In this document: piece after piece, positions 10,901 to 22,453 of the stretch
Layout: each line of letters begins with the position of its first letter
How positions within the stretch are numbered: position 1 is the first letter of the stretch
NCBI RefSeq assembly: GCF_963576675.1
Contig: NC_088912.1
Span: forward strand, 58,412,895-58,476,894
DNA length: 64,000 nt
Direction of reading: 5' to 3'
DNA from: Euphorbia lathyris
Lineage: Eukaryota > Streptophyta > Magnoliopsida > Malpighiales > Euphorbiaceae
Translations under genes and position numbers: made by a program
The notes under the pieces: generated by a model
The model's database searches: none
Told to the model about the DNA's origin: nothing
The model's input: the letters and a program-made list of their open reading frames with translations, nothing else

Positions 10901-13342
10901 ATGAATTATTTTCCAGATGAGGTATTAGAGCATGTCTTCGATTTTGTAAAATCACACAGTGACCGAAACGCGGTGTCTCAAGTCTGTAAATCATGGTATA
11001 GGATCGAAAGCTGTAGCAGGCAGAAGGTATTCATAGGAAATTGCTATGCTGTGAGTCCAGAGAGAGTGATGGAGAGATTTCCTAGTGTAAAGTCCCTTAC
11101 TTTGAAGGGAAAGCCTCACTTTGCTGATTTCAATCTGGTTCCACATGATTGGGGAGGCTGTGTTTACCCCTGGATTGAAGCTTTTGCCCGGAATAGGATT
11201 GGCCTGGAGGAGCTCCGGCTGAAGAGGATGGTGGTTTCCGATGATAGCCTGGACCTGATGTCTAGGTCTTTTATGAATTTCAAGTCATTGGTTCTTGTTA
11301 GTTGTGAAGGCTTCACAACTGACGGTCTTGCTTCTGTTGCTGCTAATTGTAGGTAATAATCAATAAACGTTTTTATATCGAATTATTTTCTCATTTTGTA
11401 TGTAATTGCGTCGTGTTGTGTTTTTGTGCTGATTAGGTTAACAGTAAGTTAAGTTGAGTTGGTGCAATGCAAGTCCATGGTAAATCTAGGAAGGAAGGAT
11501 GGATTTGTGATCCTGATGGATCTTTTTTTTTTTTTTTTGTGATTTTGTCACAATTTTTAGATTGTTTTGTCAATTTTTATCATTTTAACAAGTTGTTGTC
11601 TGCCAGAGCCATAGACATAGCCATAGCCTAGGGCTGGCTTCCTTATTTATTTGCTCAAGGTCAAAAGGTTATTAGATTGCCAACATATCCCAGTTGATTT
11701 AATTAACTGACGTTATGAAATAGTTTTCTGTCTTTGTTATTTTTCATCAAATTTGGTATAACCCAACCCTGATAATTGGTTTTCTCTAGTTTTCGTGGAT
11801 GTTTGTTTTAAATGCTTGCCCGCTTTTTTCAGATACCTGACATGATGTTTCCGAGACACTTGTAAAATGTTGCTTTAACAATGACATTCATCATGTAATT
11901 GGTAATTAATTTGAAAGACAGATTTGGAGTTCACCATTTACAAGCCAAGTGTTTCTAATTTTCTACATTTTTCTCAATTCTCTCCAGGTTCCTTAGTGAG
12001 CTAGACCTGCAAGAAAATGAAGTTGAGGATCATAGAGGCCATTGGCTTAGTTGTTTTCCGGACAACTCCACATCTCTTGTTTCGCTTAATTTTGCTTGCC
12101 TCAAGGGGGATATTAATTTAGGAGTTTTGGAGAGACTTGTAGCAAGATCTCCAAATCTCAAGAGCTTGAGGTTAAACCGTGCTGTCCCACTTGATACGCT
12201 GCAAAAGATATTGATGCAAGGGCATGAATTATTGGACTTGGGTGTAGGATCTTATGTACATGATCCACATTCTGAAACCTACAATAAGTTAGTGACCGCC
12301 ATTCAAAAGTGTAGATCAGTCAGGAGTTTGTCCGGGTTTTTGGATGTTGCACCTCACTGCCTGCCAGCCTTTCACTGGATATGTCCGAGCCTCACCTCCT
12401 TGAACCTAAGTTATGCTCCAGGAATTCAAGGTAGTGATCTTACGAAACTAATTTGCCACTGCAGGAAACTTCAGCGTTTATGGGTATGTTCGTGTTAACT
12501 TGTGATGTTTAGGGGACTTGAGATTTTACTGACCTTGTGATCTTACGTTACAGTGGCTTATCTGATCTGTGCAGATTCTGGACTGTATTGGTGATAAAGG
12601 TCTAGAAGTCGTGGCTTCCACTTGCAAGGACTTGCAGGAATTGAGGGTTTTCCCTTCTGATCCCTATGTCGGGAATGCAGCAGTGACAGAAGTAGGCCTA
12701 GTTGCAATTTCCAGTGGTTGCCCCAAGCTTCACTCCATTTTGTACTTCTGTCAGCAGATGACAAATGCAGCCCTAATAACAGTAGCTAAGAACTGCCCCA
12801 ATTTCACCCGCTTCAGGTTGTGCATCCTTGATCCCACAAAACCGGACGCTGTGACTATGCAGCCACTGGATGAAGGTTTTGGGGCAATTGTTCATTCATG
12901 CAGGGGCCTCAGGCGGTTATCACTTTCTGGCCTTTTAACTGATCAAGTGTTTCTCTACATTGGTATGTATGCCGAGCAGCTCGAAATGCTTTCGATAGCG
13001 TTTGCTGGGGATAGTGACAAAGGAATGCAGTATGTGTTAAATGGTTGCAAAAATCTGCGCAAGTTAGAGATCAGGGACAGCCCTTTTGGTAATGCAGCAC
13101 TTCTAATGGACGTGGGGAAGTATGAGACAATGCGATCCCTTTGGATGTCGTCCTGTGAAGTTACTCTTGGAGGGTGCAAGACTCTTGCAAAGAAGATGCC
13201 GCTGCTGAATGTGGAGATCATGAACGAAAATGAGCATGCAGATTTTAGTGCAGATGATATGCAGAAAGTAGATAAGTTGTATCTATATCGGACTTTGGTA
13301 GGGCGACGGAAAGATGCACCAGACTTTGTCTGCACTTTGTAG
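10901..13342 (+). CDS. AFB2: Auxin receptor F-box protein, AFB2/AFB3-like (3 exons)
   Basis: Exons are 10901..11352, 11988..12483 and 12575..13342. All introns are GT-AG, and the joined frame is 571 residues with no break. The N-terminal F-box ([16 protein letters not shown], residues ~1-45) would dock onto SKP1/ASK in an SCF ubiquitin ligase. The remainder is the leucine-rich-repeat horseshoe that binds auxin together with Aux/IAA repressors, marking them for degradation in the nucleus. Residues aligned to TIR1 functional positions are kept: His73 (H78), Arg395 (R401, inositol phosphate), Arg397 (R403, auxin carboxylate), Arg430 (R436) and Ser432 (S438). The start is the ATG at 10901; an upstream in-frame TTG is not needed, and MNYFPDEV matches the family start. 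Length and exon layout match Arabidopsis AFB2 (~575 aa). AFB3 is the alternative name. The Aux/IAA-facing C-terminus ends [10 protein letters not shown]. Confidence 0.95.
11353..11987 (+). other. AFB intron 1
   Basis: A 635-bp intron starts GTAATAAT and ends TCTCTCCAG. It splits an Arg codon (AG|G) in phase 2, restoring [15 protein letters not shown] across the junction. It includes a poly-T run near 11522..11540. Confidence 0.9.
12484..12574 (+). other. AFB intron 2
   Basis: A 91-bp intron starts GTATGTTC and ends CTGTGCAG. Splicing joins RLQRLW to ILDCIGDKG in phase 0, matching the family sequence exactly at the junction. Confidence 0.9.
13124..13145 (+). promoter_or_regulatory. miR393 target site in AFB exon 3
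   Basis: The last 18 bases (13128..13145, CAATGCGATCCCTTTGGA) are a perfect complement to the 5' part of miR393. The only mismatches are three at the miRNA 3' end, as in known TIR1/AFB targets. It encodes the ETMRSLWM segment. miR393-guided cleavage of TIR1/AFB mRNAs is established in flowering plants, so this copy is predicted to be under the same control. Confidence 0.9.
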
Positions 13343-13784
13343 TTGAATCTGGGATATGTATTTTTATTGCTTTGTCTAGTATCTTTTTTCTTGTTATTCA
13401 ATACTACTTTTTTAGCCCAGCGGATGGTTGTGGATTTTTTAGCATTGTGTTGTAGTGGTATGCTGCTATGCTGTTATTAATTTGAGGAATTTGCAATTTG
13501 TAATCTTTGTTCTTATAAATGGTATGGAACTACTTTGGCATTGGCAACAAAATTTGTGGTGACATGTTTTTCACCATTGATGGTTTTTGTAATAATAGTC
13601 TTTCACAACTGATAATGTAATAAACTAATAATGGCATTATTTGGATCAAAATCTATTGCTTCATATTTTAATTTATTAATTGATGTAAATTTTGATTTTT
13701 CTTTTAGTTATACTGTAAAAGGGAAAGCTGCTTGTTTATCGAATTCTAGTAGTCTATATTTGAATCTTGGGTTAATATATAATT
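13343..13784 (+). other. AFB 3' UTR and downstream spacer
   Basis: No coding. An AATAAA lies at 13619..13624, and several T-rich and TTGT-rich stretches near 13480..13560 would suit a plant poly(A) region. The exact 3' end is not visible. The spacer runs up to the MITE at 13785. Confidence 0.45.
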
Positions 13785-14303
13785 GGCTTAATACATCATT
13801 TGCCTCTTGAATTTGTTCAAAAAGCTTGATTGACCTTTTGAACTTTCAAAGTGCTCTGATACCCTTCTGAACTTATACAAATTGTTTTGTTAGTCTATTG
13901 AATTTGTGCAAAATATAATCAACTGATTACTCGGTTGCAAAAAAGTAAGTTAAATACGGAAGATGTATTGCATGCGTCCTAAAAAAAGTAAAATGACCAA
14001 AATAGGAATATGCGGTTCTAATATTAGAGAATACAAGTTCTATAGTTGAGCAAGTAATAACTTTTTGTTAATCTATTTTTGAATTATGTAATAACATCAT
14101 AAAATGCGTGAAATACATCTTTTGTATTTAATTTACATTTGTTTTTTTTTCAACCAAGTGATCAATTGATTACATTTTTCACATGTTCAAGGAGCTAACT
14201 GAATATTTTATGCAAGTCCAGGAGGCTATCAGGACACTTTGAAAGTTCAGAGGGCCAATCAAACTTTTTGGACAAGTTCAAGGAGCGAATGATGTATTAA
14301 GCC
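13785..14303. mobile_element. Mutator-type MITE (519 bp) with 9-bp TSD
   Basis: It starts GGCTTAATACATCATTTGC and ends with the inverted form GCGAATGATGTATTAAGCC. The arms stay complementary for about 150 bp, including CAAAAAGCTTGATTG and its counterpart near 14265. It is flanked by a perfect 9-bp direct repeat TATATAATT (13776..13784 and 14304..14312). No ORF. The 9-bp duplication indicates mobilisation by a Mutator-like transposase. Confidence 0.85.
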
Positions 14304-14361
14304 TATATAATTTTATTCTTGTGTTTTACTATTGAAACAATTTTACACATTTTAGCGACTA

Positions 14362-14873
14362 CAAAAAGCTTCATTGACCTCCTGAATTTTAAAAGTGTCC
14401 TGATAGCCTCATCAGTTTACTTAATTCTGTAGCCCCTCAACTTATTTAAATTGTAACCAATTAATCACCAGTTGCAAAAAAGTAAGTTGTATATTTTGTA
14501 TATGGAAGGTGTGTTACACGCGTTTTAAAATATTATTACATAATCCACATAATAGATTAAAGTATATTAAAAATGAAATTCTTGTTTGGTCAACTATAAA
14601 ACTTGTCATCCCTCATAATTGAACCTCATACTCTGATCTTGATCATTTTATTTTTCCAAGGAGAGTGCAACATACCTTTCGCATGCAACTTATTTTTTTA
14701 TTATTTTTATTTTTATTTTGCAACCAATTGATTAGTTGACTACATTTTACGCAAGTTAAGGAGGGTATCTAGACTTTTTATACAAGTTGATGGGTCTATC
14801 ACGACACTTTAAAAGTTCAGGGAGCCAATCAATCTTTTTAGACAAATTCACGGGACAAATGATGTATTAAGCC
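14362..14873. mobile_element. Second copy of the same MITE, left end missing
   Basis: The sequence follows the MITE at 13785 through its arms (AAAAAGCTTCATTGACC ... CAAATGATGTATTAAGCC) but lacks the terminal GGCTTAATACATC on the left. The right terminus is intact. The two copies lie about 60 bp apart in the same orientation. Confidence 0.75.
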
Positions 14874-16549
14874 CTTTCAGTAATACTCTAAACTAACGGA
14901 TCGAAGATCTAAACGGTGCAACATGTCACCATCCATATCAGATGCACGTCATCTGTCACCTCAATTATAAAAATAATGTGTCAGTTCCATTAAACTCTGA
15001 AATAATGAGATCAGAGTTCTCATATTCCGAATTTCTTCTCCTTCATTTGCATAAACCGAGCTTATTGTCTTTCTTTGAACGAGTTGGAGTTTTACAAATT
15101 TCAAAATGTTTTGGGCTCCATTTTTTTTTAAGTTTGAAAATTTTGGTTCACATCTTGAAAATGACAATCAATCTAATTGAGAAGAGTAAAAGAAACCAAT
15201 GATGATCCAAATAAGTTTTGCTACGCAAATTGAAAGCGTCAAGATGGACTAACTAGAGTGATGAGAACCCTCATGCCCTAAATTCTATGTAATTGTTTGA
15301 AATTTTAGGGCTTTTTTGTTTATATATTCTTTAGGGTTTCTATTGATTGGGCTAGGGTTTGATTTGGATTGTTTTGAAGAAAAAAGGTTGTGGATACTTT
15401 GAATGACATGGTGACAAGATGTCTGTAAGGGTAAAAATCGTGATTGATGAGATTTGAAAACAGAACAAGCGTATGAAGGACGAAAATCACAAGATGAAAA
15501 CTGATGAAGAATAGAGATGATATTACCTATTTACATCCTCTCTTCTAAGATCAATTTGATGAGAATCTTCAAATGATAAAGATTACGAAGACTCTAAGAG
15601 CAAAGAAGACAATGCTTCTTGTATTACTTGTCATTTCTTGGTTTGTGAGCCTTTCGTTGTTGATCTTCTAGGGAAACAGTGAAGTAGGTGATTTTTTTTT
15701 ATCCTCTTGTGTGATCATGTTAATTAATTTATATATTAACATTAAGTTAATTTTCGACGGTTAAATTATTTGAGTATGGTTGTTTTTAGTGTAATTCATC
15801 CCATTGGCTAGTTTATGTGAATTTGTTTGGTAATAGTTTGGGATTGAATGGGATAATTCCCTTATTGCTTATGATATACTAATTATTGGAAATAAAGAAC
15901 AAAGTAAATAATAAAAACTTCGAAAATTGTTGCGCCATGGACGAGCCACTACTTTACAAGCGATTTTCCGATAGATATAGGTGCAATCTCAACCACCATT
16001 CACTCCATAAGATTAACGTAACGAGCCCTAAGCTCGTGCACTCGAGGTTATGACCTTAGAACAACAACTTGAAAATTCCCAATAAAATACACAAAGTTTT
16101 AGGAAGAAAGGAAATAGAAAGAAAAGTTTTTATTCTCTCCTTAAACTAAAAATTAAAAAACTTATTATAGGAAGAGAATAAAATACACATTTAAAACCTG
16201 TTATAAATACTAAACTGTTACTAAAATAAATGGGCAGCTACAGAATTTATATTTGGTTTAAATACAAAATTGTTACTATAATAAATGATCGGGTATGAAA
16301 ATTAATATACATTTTAATCATTTAAAAATATAAAAGTCTTACAACAAGCCATAATTTTAATAGTCCCCCACAAATGGCTTTATTAAAAACAGAGTAAAAC
16401 AAAAAAATTACTAGGCAACAAAAAAAGAAAAATTTAAACACGGGAATATCAATACTCGATTTCAATTGATACTTGTGTGAAATGAGGCAACAAATTCAGT
16501 TAAAAAAGTGAATTACTCTTGAACTTCTATAACTTAAATTTGAGACCCT
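14874..16549. other. Unassigned intergenic sequence
   Basis: AT-rich with no supported gene. Short frames at 14942..15202 (+) and 14961..15167 (-) overlap each other and resemble nothing I know. TTTAGGG/TAGGGTTT words cluster at 15300..15360. No terminal repeats were recognised. Confidence 0.4.
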
Positions 16550-16554
16550 CATAA
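16550..16554. repeat. TSD of copia element A, left copy
   Basis: CATAA directly precedes the TGTT start of the 5' LTR and recurs at 42659..42663 directly after the end of the 3' LTR, 26 kb away. This proves both LTRs belong to one insertion despite the nested DNA between them. Confidence 0.85.
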
Positions 16555-17213
16555 TGTTAAAACACATTTCCACATGATTTTGATTTGACAAAATTATTTA
16601 AGTTAATCCCATGATTAAGAAAATTAAATTTAAGTGCTTTGATTTAATTGTACTAATGAGTTTGTTCAGTGTTGAGTAAGTTTACTAACGAGAACAGGAA
16701 CTAAGTGTTCAATAAGAAAGATAGAACGAAGTCAGCATGAGCAAAGACACACAGCAGAAGCTGAGTAGAATGTAACACAGCCCTGTTAAAAGAAAAGTCT
16801 TCTTCAGAATAACGCTTGAAGGCGAAGCCGACCGAAGAAGCTAAGTAGAATGTAACTCAACATAGGTAAAGAAATAGATTGAAGGCAAAGCCGATCAAAT
16901 CAAGCTGAGTAGTCGTCAGGACAGCGCCAATGATCCGTTGACTAGAAGACAAAGTCCGACATAGTGTCTGATTAAAGCTGTCTCACACTTCACTCAGCCT
17001 TACTGACCTAAAGTGTTTTTCTCCCAACTCACAATTGAAACAGCTCTAGTCAGTGTCTGATTAAAGCTGTCTCACACTTCACTCAGCCTTGCTGAGCTAA
17101 AGCTGAGTTAAATTATCAAACATTTAATTAAGTCAGCATTATTAAGCGAAAAAGTTATATTAGTTCCTAACCCCCCCTTGGAACTAATCATATTAAGTTA
17201 CACGGGACCAACA
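16555..17213 (+). repeat. 5' LTR of A, internally deleted
   Basis: It starts TGTTAAAACAC and ends CACGGGACCAACA. At 659 bp it is about 800 bp shorter than the 3' LTR (1459 bp). After GACAAAGTCCGACA it jumps to the distal part of the LTR, and the CTGATTAAAGCTGTCTCAC stretch appears twice (near 16968 and 17058). The missing part includes the TATA box seen in the 3' LTR at 41874, so transcription from this LTR is unlikely. Confidence 0.85.
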
Positions 17214-17215
17214 AG

Positions 17216-17227
17216 TGGTATCAGATC
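17216..17227 (+). promoter_or_regulatory. Primer-binding site of A (initiator Met tRNA)
   Basis: TGGTATCAGATC starts two bases after the LTR. It matches the TGGTATCAGAGC complement of the initiator-Met tRNA 3' end used by most plant copia elements, with a changed end. Confidence 0.8.
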
Positions 17228-17276
17228 GCAGTAGTTCACTATTCAAGATAAAACTATCTTGAGCTGATCCCTGTAA

Positions 17277-18653
17277 ATGGCTGAGAACATCACTCGTTTC
17301 CTTCCTGGAAATCAAACAACACAGATACTCCCTGAGGGATTATCGATTAGTCGGCCTCCTCTGTTCTTCGGGTCAAACTATACATTTTGGAAGAACAGAA
17401 TGAAAAAATTCATTCAGGCAACAAACATGAGTGCATGGCTGGCCATAGTCCAAGGCCCGTTTGTTCCCTATGAAATTGTTGACGGAGTAAAATCTGTCAA
17501 GAGTGAGTCTAAGTGGTCAGAGGATGACCTTAAAAAATTACAAAATAATGCTTCGGCTATTAATATGCTTCACTGTGCGTTAGATGCTGCAGAGTACAAC
17601 AAAATTTCAGGTTGTGAGTCAGCATAGGAAATCTGGAAGAAGTTGGAGGTGACCTATGAAGGAACAAGCAAGGTCAAGGAGTCCAAGGTGAATCAACACA
17701 TGAGACTATACGAGCTGTTTGAGATGAACGAAAATGAAGACATCTCTGAGATGAACTCAAGGTTCACCAATATCATAAATGAGCTTAAGAGACTCGGCAA
17801 GATCTTCACAGAAGAAGAACAGGTGAAGAAAATCTTAAAAAGTCTCCCAAAGAGCTGGCAAGCTAAGAAGACAGTTGTGGAAGAAGCTCAGGACCTGACC
17901 ACGTACAAATATGATGAGCTGATTGGATCTCTGCTGACCCACGAGATCTCCATGAAGAATTTTGAGGCTAAAGAAAAGTCTGAGGACAAGAAGCAAAAAT
18001 CTCTTGTCATGAAAGCTGACTCAACAGAAGCTGACTCATCAGATGATGAGGAAATGGCCATGTTCACAAGGAAGATGAAAAAGATGTTTAGGAAAATTGA
18101 CAAGAACAGCAAAAGGCCATTTAAAAGAAACGATAAATACAAAGCTGAGTCTAGCGACAGCAGACACAAGAGGGACAATTCCAAGCCCGTTACATGCTTC
18201 GAATGCCATCAAGCTGGGCACATCAAATCAAGCTGTCCTACCTTAAAGAAGGATAAAAAAGGAAGCAGAAAGGAAATGGTGGCCACATAGAGTGACAGTG
18301 ATGAGTCAACCTCGTCAGAAGCTAATGCCACTGAGTCAGCAAACATTTGTTTCATGGCTAATGAAGCTGCTGACAACTGCCTATCTGAGCAAGCTGACCT
18401 CTCCGATGAGTCTGATCATGAGGAACACTCTAACGAGGTAACATCCATATCCTTGCTCAGAAATGAAATGGTTAATGCCCTGAGTGATCTCTATACACTG
18501 ATCAAAAAGTGTAACAAGAAAATAAGAGCACTCAGCAGGCGATGTGATGAGATTGAAGAGGTCAAACTCAGTGACCTCCGACATCTGCTCCAAGACAACA
18601 CTAGGCAAGATGAAAATCTAAAAATCATGCATCGGTTTGTCTCGGAAGTCTAA
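17277..18653 (+). pseudogene. Copia A gag, with three stops
   Basis: Gag of the UBN2/Sirevirus type: it starts MAENITRFLPGNQTT, with the capsid-like YTFWKNRMKKFIQA and NMLHCALDAAEYNKISGCES, a stretch ending LPKSWQAKKT..EEAQDLTTYKYDEL, a lysine-rich linker and one CCHC knuckle CFECHQAGHIKSSC. In-frame stops lie at 17625 (TAG for the CAG seen in C), 18288 (TAG for TGG) and 18651 (TAA for CAA). The normal protein of this family forms the cytoplasmic virus-like particle. The distal knuckles present in B and C are deleted here. Confidence 0.85.
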
Positions 18654-18699
18654 TCAGATTCTAAGAAACTGAGAAAGGACATCACTTCAATACAGAAGG

Positions 18700-20476
18700 A
18701 GCCACTGAGTCATCACCTCAAGGGCTGACCAAAGGTAAAAATGAACCTGAAATTATCTTTGCTGACCAATATAATCCTGCAGAGATTGTTGAAACACCGA
18801 TTCCTGAAAACTCAACGCTGCCAAAAGAAATCAAGATTCCAAGAGGACACTCAGAGAAGTCAATTCTCGATGCTGCTGAGAACACCCTGATGACCAGAAA
18901 TCAACTCAGGAGATATCTCAGTAATGTTGCGTTCGTCTCAATTCATGAGCCAAAGAACTTCTCAGAAGCTGAGCATGATGAATTCTGGATAAACGCTATG
19001 TAAGAGGAACTTGATCAGCTCAAGAGAAACGAAGTATGGGATTTAGTGCCTAAACCGAATAATCAAAAGACCATTGGAACGAAGTGGGTATTTCGCAACA
19101 AGCTAGAAGAACAAGGCAACGTAGTCAGAAACAAAGCCAGACTTGTAGCTCAAGGTTACAGTCAGCAGGAAGGTATTGACTATGGTGAGACCTTTGCACC
19201 TGTAGCTAGGTTAGAGGCAATAAGAATATTGTGTGAATATACTAGCTTTGTGAACTTTAAATTGTTCCAAATGGATGTTAAGAGTGCATTTCTTAATGGA
19301 ATTATAAATGAATCGGGTTATGTTAGTCAGCCTCCAGGGTTTGAGGATTCAAAATTCCCAAACCATGTTTATAAACTCAAAAAGGTTATGTACGGCCTAA
19401 AGCAAGCACCACGTGCTTGGTACGAAAGGCTGACCAGCTTCCTGCTGACCAGGAACTATGTCAGAGGAAAAGTTGACACAACCTTATTCATTAAGAAAAA
19501 GGGTAAAGATACCCTGTTGGCACAAATATATGTAGATGATATTATCTTTGGTGCTACTAACGAAACTATGTGCAAGGAGTTTAACAAACAGATGCAAACT
19601 GAGTTTGAGATGTCAATGATGGGAGAACTCAACTTCTTCCTTGGACTTCAAATCAAACAAGGTAAAAATGACATCTTCATTAGTCAGACCAAGTATACTA
19701 AGGAGATATTGAAGAAATTTGATATGGAAGGATGTAAGCCCATATCTACCCCAATGGGTACTGACACTGTGCTTTGTGCTGATGAGAAAGGTAAGTCAGT
19801 AGACAGCAAGTTATATCGAGGTATGATTGGCTCTCTACTTTATCTAACTGCTAGTAGGCCAGACATTCAGTACTCAGTATGTTACTGTGCGAGATATCAA
19901 GCTGACCCCAGGGAATCTCACTATATAGCTGTGAAAAGAATTTTTAGATATTTACAGAGCTCAGTAAATGCAGGTTTATGGTATCCAAACACCAATGACT
20001 TCACACTCATTGGATACACTGACGCTGACTATGGACGAGACTAGCTGGAGCGTAAAAGCACTTCAGGAGGATGTCACTTCCTTGGAAGCTGTCTAGTGTC
20101 TTGGTTCAGCAAGAAGCAGTCGTCAGTTGCCCTGTCAACCACTAAAGCTGAGTACATTGCTGCTGGAAGCTGTGTGGCACAAGTCCTATGGATTAAGCAA
20201 CAACTGGAGGATTATGGAGTACAAACAAAAACAATCGAAGTCAAATGCGACAACAAGAGTGCCATTGACTTATCCAAAAATCCAATCCAACACAGCAGGA
20301 TGAAGCATGTCAGCATTAGGCATCACTTCATCAGAGGCCATGTACTCAAGGGTGAGATCAAACTGACCTATGTTCCAATAGATGAACAGCTTGCGGATAT
20401 CTTTACGAAGCCATTGGCTCGTGAGCAGTTTAACATACTAAGGGAAGCTATCTGTATGTCTAATCCTCTTCAATAA
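18700..20476 (+). pseudogene. Copia A RT-RNase H, lacking PR and IN
   Basis: The frame resumes after the deletion with SSPQGLTKGK and passes through RT motifs [47 protein letters not shown] and the catalytic YVDDIIFG. It then enters RNase H ([37 protein letters not shown]). Stops are at 19001 (TAA) and 20042 (TAG for AAG). Relative to element C about 1.75 kb is missing, covering the end of gag, protease and integrase. Confidence 0.85.
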
Positions 20477-20998
20477 GTTTTCTGCGCTAAATGAATGTTG
20501 AGTGATTATAACGTGCCGAATGATTATTGCTTAATAAGTAACTATCATATGCTGAGCTAACATGAATGACATAAAATCACCTTATGCTGAGTAGACATAG
20601 ATATTGAGTGATTACTATGTGATGAGTTACTAAGCATGCTAAAAATCCCTTCTAAGCAAAACTAAGCACTCAGAACTTCAAACGTTTAGTATTCTAGATA
20701 CTGAGTAAAGCCACTTGCACAATTAATGCTAGCACGCGCATTTAAGTAGCCACCTAGGATGATGTAAGCGTAATAATTAGAAAACCATGCACCGAATGTG
20801 TCATTAATGCCAGAGATAAATGTCGATTGATCAACTCGAGGACAAACCGCCATTCCGACCTATCAGATCAATGTGGAACAACTATAAATAGTGGACGATT
20901 TGCCACTAACTTCTCTTTACACCTGAAATCTTTGGCATTCGATTTCTCTCTCTCTAAATTCCCAAATCTTCTACACTTCTCAAATTCTCAAGAACACC
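20477..20998 (+). promoter_or_regulatory. pol-ORF2 spacer of A with a TATA box
   Basis: Non-coding. A TATAAATA box (20883..20890) lies 116 bp before the ORF2 ATG and is followed by a CT-rich leader (TTTCTCTCTCTCTAAATT near 20942), the usual look of a plant promoter plus 5' UTR. Element B has the same box at the same distance. This suggests ORF2 has its own promoter. That is inference. Confidence 0.5.
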
Positions 20999-21048
20999 AT
21001 GTCTAGCGATTCCCAGAACAACTCCGGAAAAGAATACGACGACAATCG
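20999..21048 (+). pseudogene. Copia A ORF2, 5' fragment (cut by B)
   Basis: ATG at 20999 opens MSSDSQNNSGKEYDDN, matching the ORF2 start of element B (MSDSQNISGAGYDGN). It is interrupted after 50 bases by the LTR of element B. ORF2 continues at 37884, but about 90 codons expected between the two parts are missing. Confidence 0.8.
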
Positions 21049-22450
21049 TGTTGGTCCCGTGTAATTAGTTCTAAGGGGGGGGGGGTTAGGAACTAATGTA
21101 ACTTTTTCGTTTTAATTATGCTAACTTAAAATAATTCTTTGAGTTTCACAACTCAGTTTTGATCAGCACGACCGAGTGAGGCGTAAGACAGCTTTAGTCA
21201 AATACTGACTCGAGCTGTTTTACTTGCAAGTTGGGAAATAACACTTTTGTGGTCAGCTTCCAACTCAGCACTCTGATTTACTCAGTGTCAGCTTAAACAA
21301 TTTATATACTGAGTAAATATAGCAAGCAACACATACAGATATATATTGAGATAGAGTTAGAAATTACTCAGCACGACTTATCCTAGTTCGGCCTCTCCGC
21401 CTACGTCCAGTCCCCAGAATCCCTCCGGGCTTTTTCAATCCAATACTGAGCTCTTTAAAGTTAGAGCACAAACCGTTTACAAGGCAGTTGAATATGCAAG
21501 AGTACCGTTCTCTATTCGTCTACTCAACTCCTACCAAGTGCTATAACCGAACACCTAGATTTCTCTACCGCTGAGTACTTAAAATCAAGTACTCAGCACA
21601 GCTCTCTCAATTTTACAATTGATACAACTTTGTTCTTTTTCAGACAAAGAACACTTTAAATGATTACAAAATCAATCTAGCTTTTACACAGATATAGAAA
21701 TTTGGTGTAAGATCTTTTTCTTGTTTTGAAGTGCTTTGTATGTATGCTCTTTTTCTCTTATATTTTCGGCAAAGATCCAAGAAGTGTACTTGTCCTTTTA
21801 TAGTTGTAATCTGAAGCAGAAATGATTTGAATTTGTCAATTGGATTCAAACGGCTTTTTCTTGCGACATGTTCTGGTCAGCTTCAGATTTGCAGGCCAAT
21901 CCTATCGTCTGAATTCGGCAGGTGCCAGGCTTGTCTTCTTCTCGCAAGTTTGTCTTGTAATGTAGGTTTCGTCATTTAGCCAGCGGACATTTGACCCATG
22001 CATCTCGAAATTAAACCTTTGCGTAATTCCAAGGATTCTATTATTGGTGCAGACAGTTGTCAGATCTTGTCTTTTAGCAAAAGGGTCATTGGTGCTGTCT
22101 TGAAATCATTTAACATGACTTTGATAACCGTTGTCTTTGATTGTTGCCAATTTCGATACTAAGCTGCCTTTCACTCAGCTTCCACGGCCAGCTTCGTTCT
22201 GCAAGATATAGTTCCAAAGAAGACTTTTCTTCTTTTATGCTGAGTTGATTTTCACTCAGCTTCTGCGGTCAGCTTCGTTCTGTAAGCTTTGGTCCTGAAG
22301 AAGACTTTCCTTCTTTCGTACTGAGTCATTCTTTACTCAGTCCGTGCTATGTTATCATACTGACTACATTCTGTCTTAATTTGATTCCTGTTCTTAAATA
22401 TTTTTATACTTAACATTGAAAAAACGCATTAGTACAATTAAATCAAAGCA

Positions 22451-22453
22451 CTT
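22451..22453. repeat. CACTA target duplication CTT, left copy
   Basis: CTT precedes the CACTA terminus and recurs at 27292..27294. The undisturbed LTR at about 37796..37812 reads AAAGCACTTAAGTTT with a single CTT, confirming the duplication. Confidence 0.9.

Noticed and set aside
21070..21090. Run of 12 G as a functional element
   Set aside because: The equivalent place in the other LTR has 6 G. This is most easily explained as homopolymer slippage or sequencing noise.
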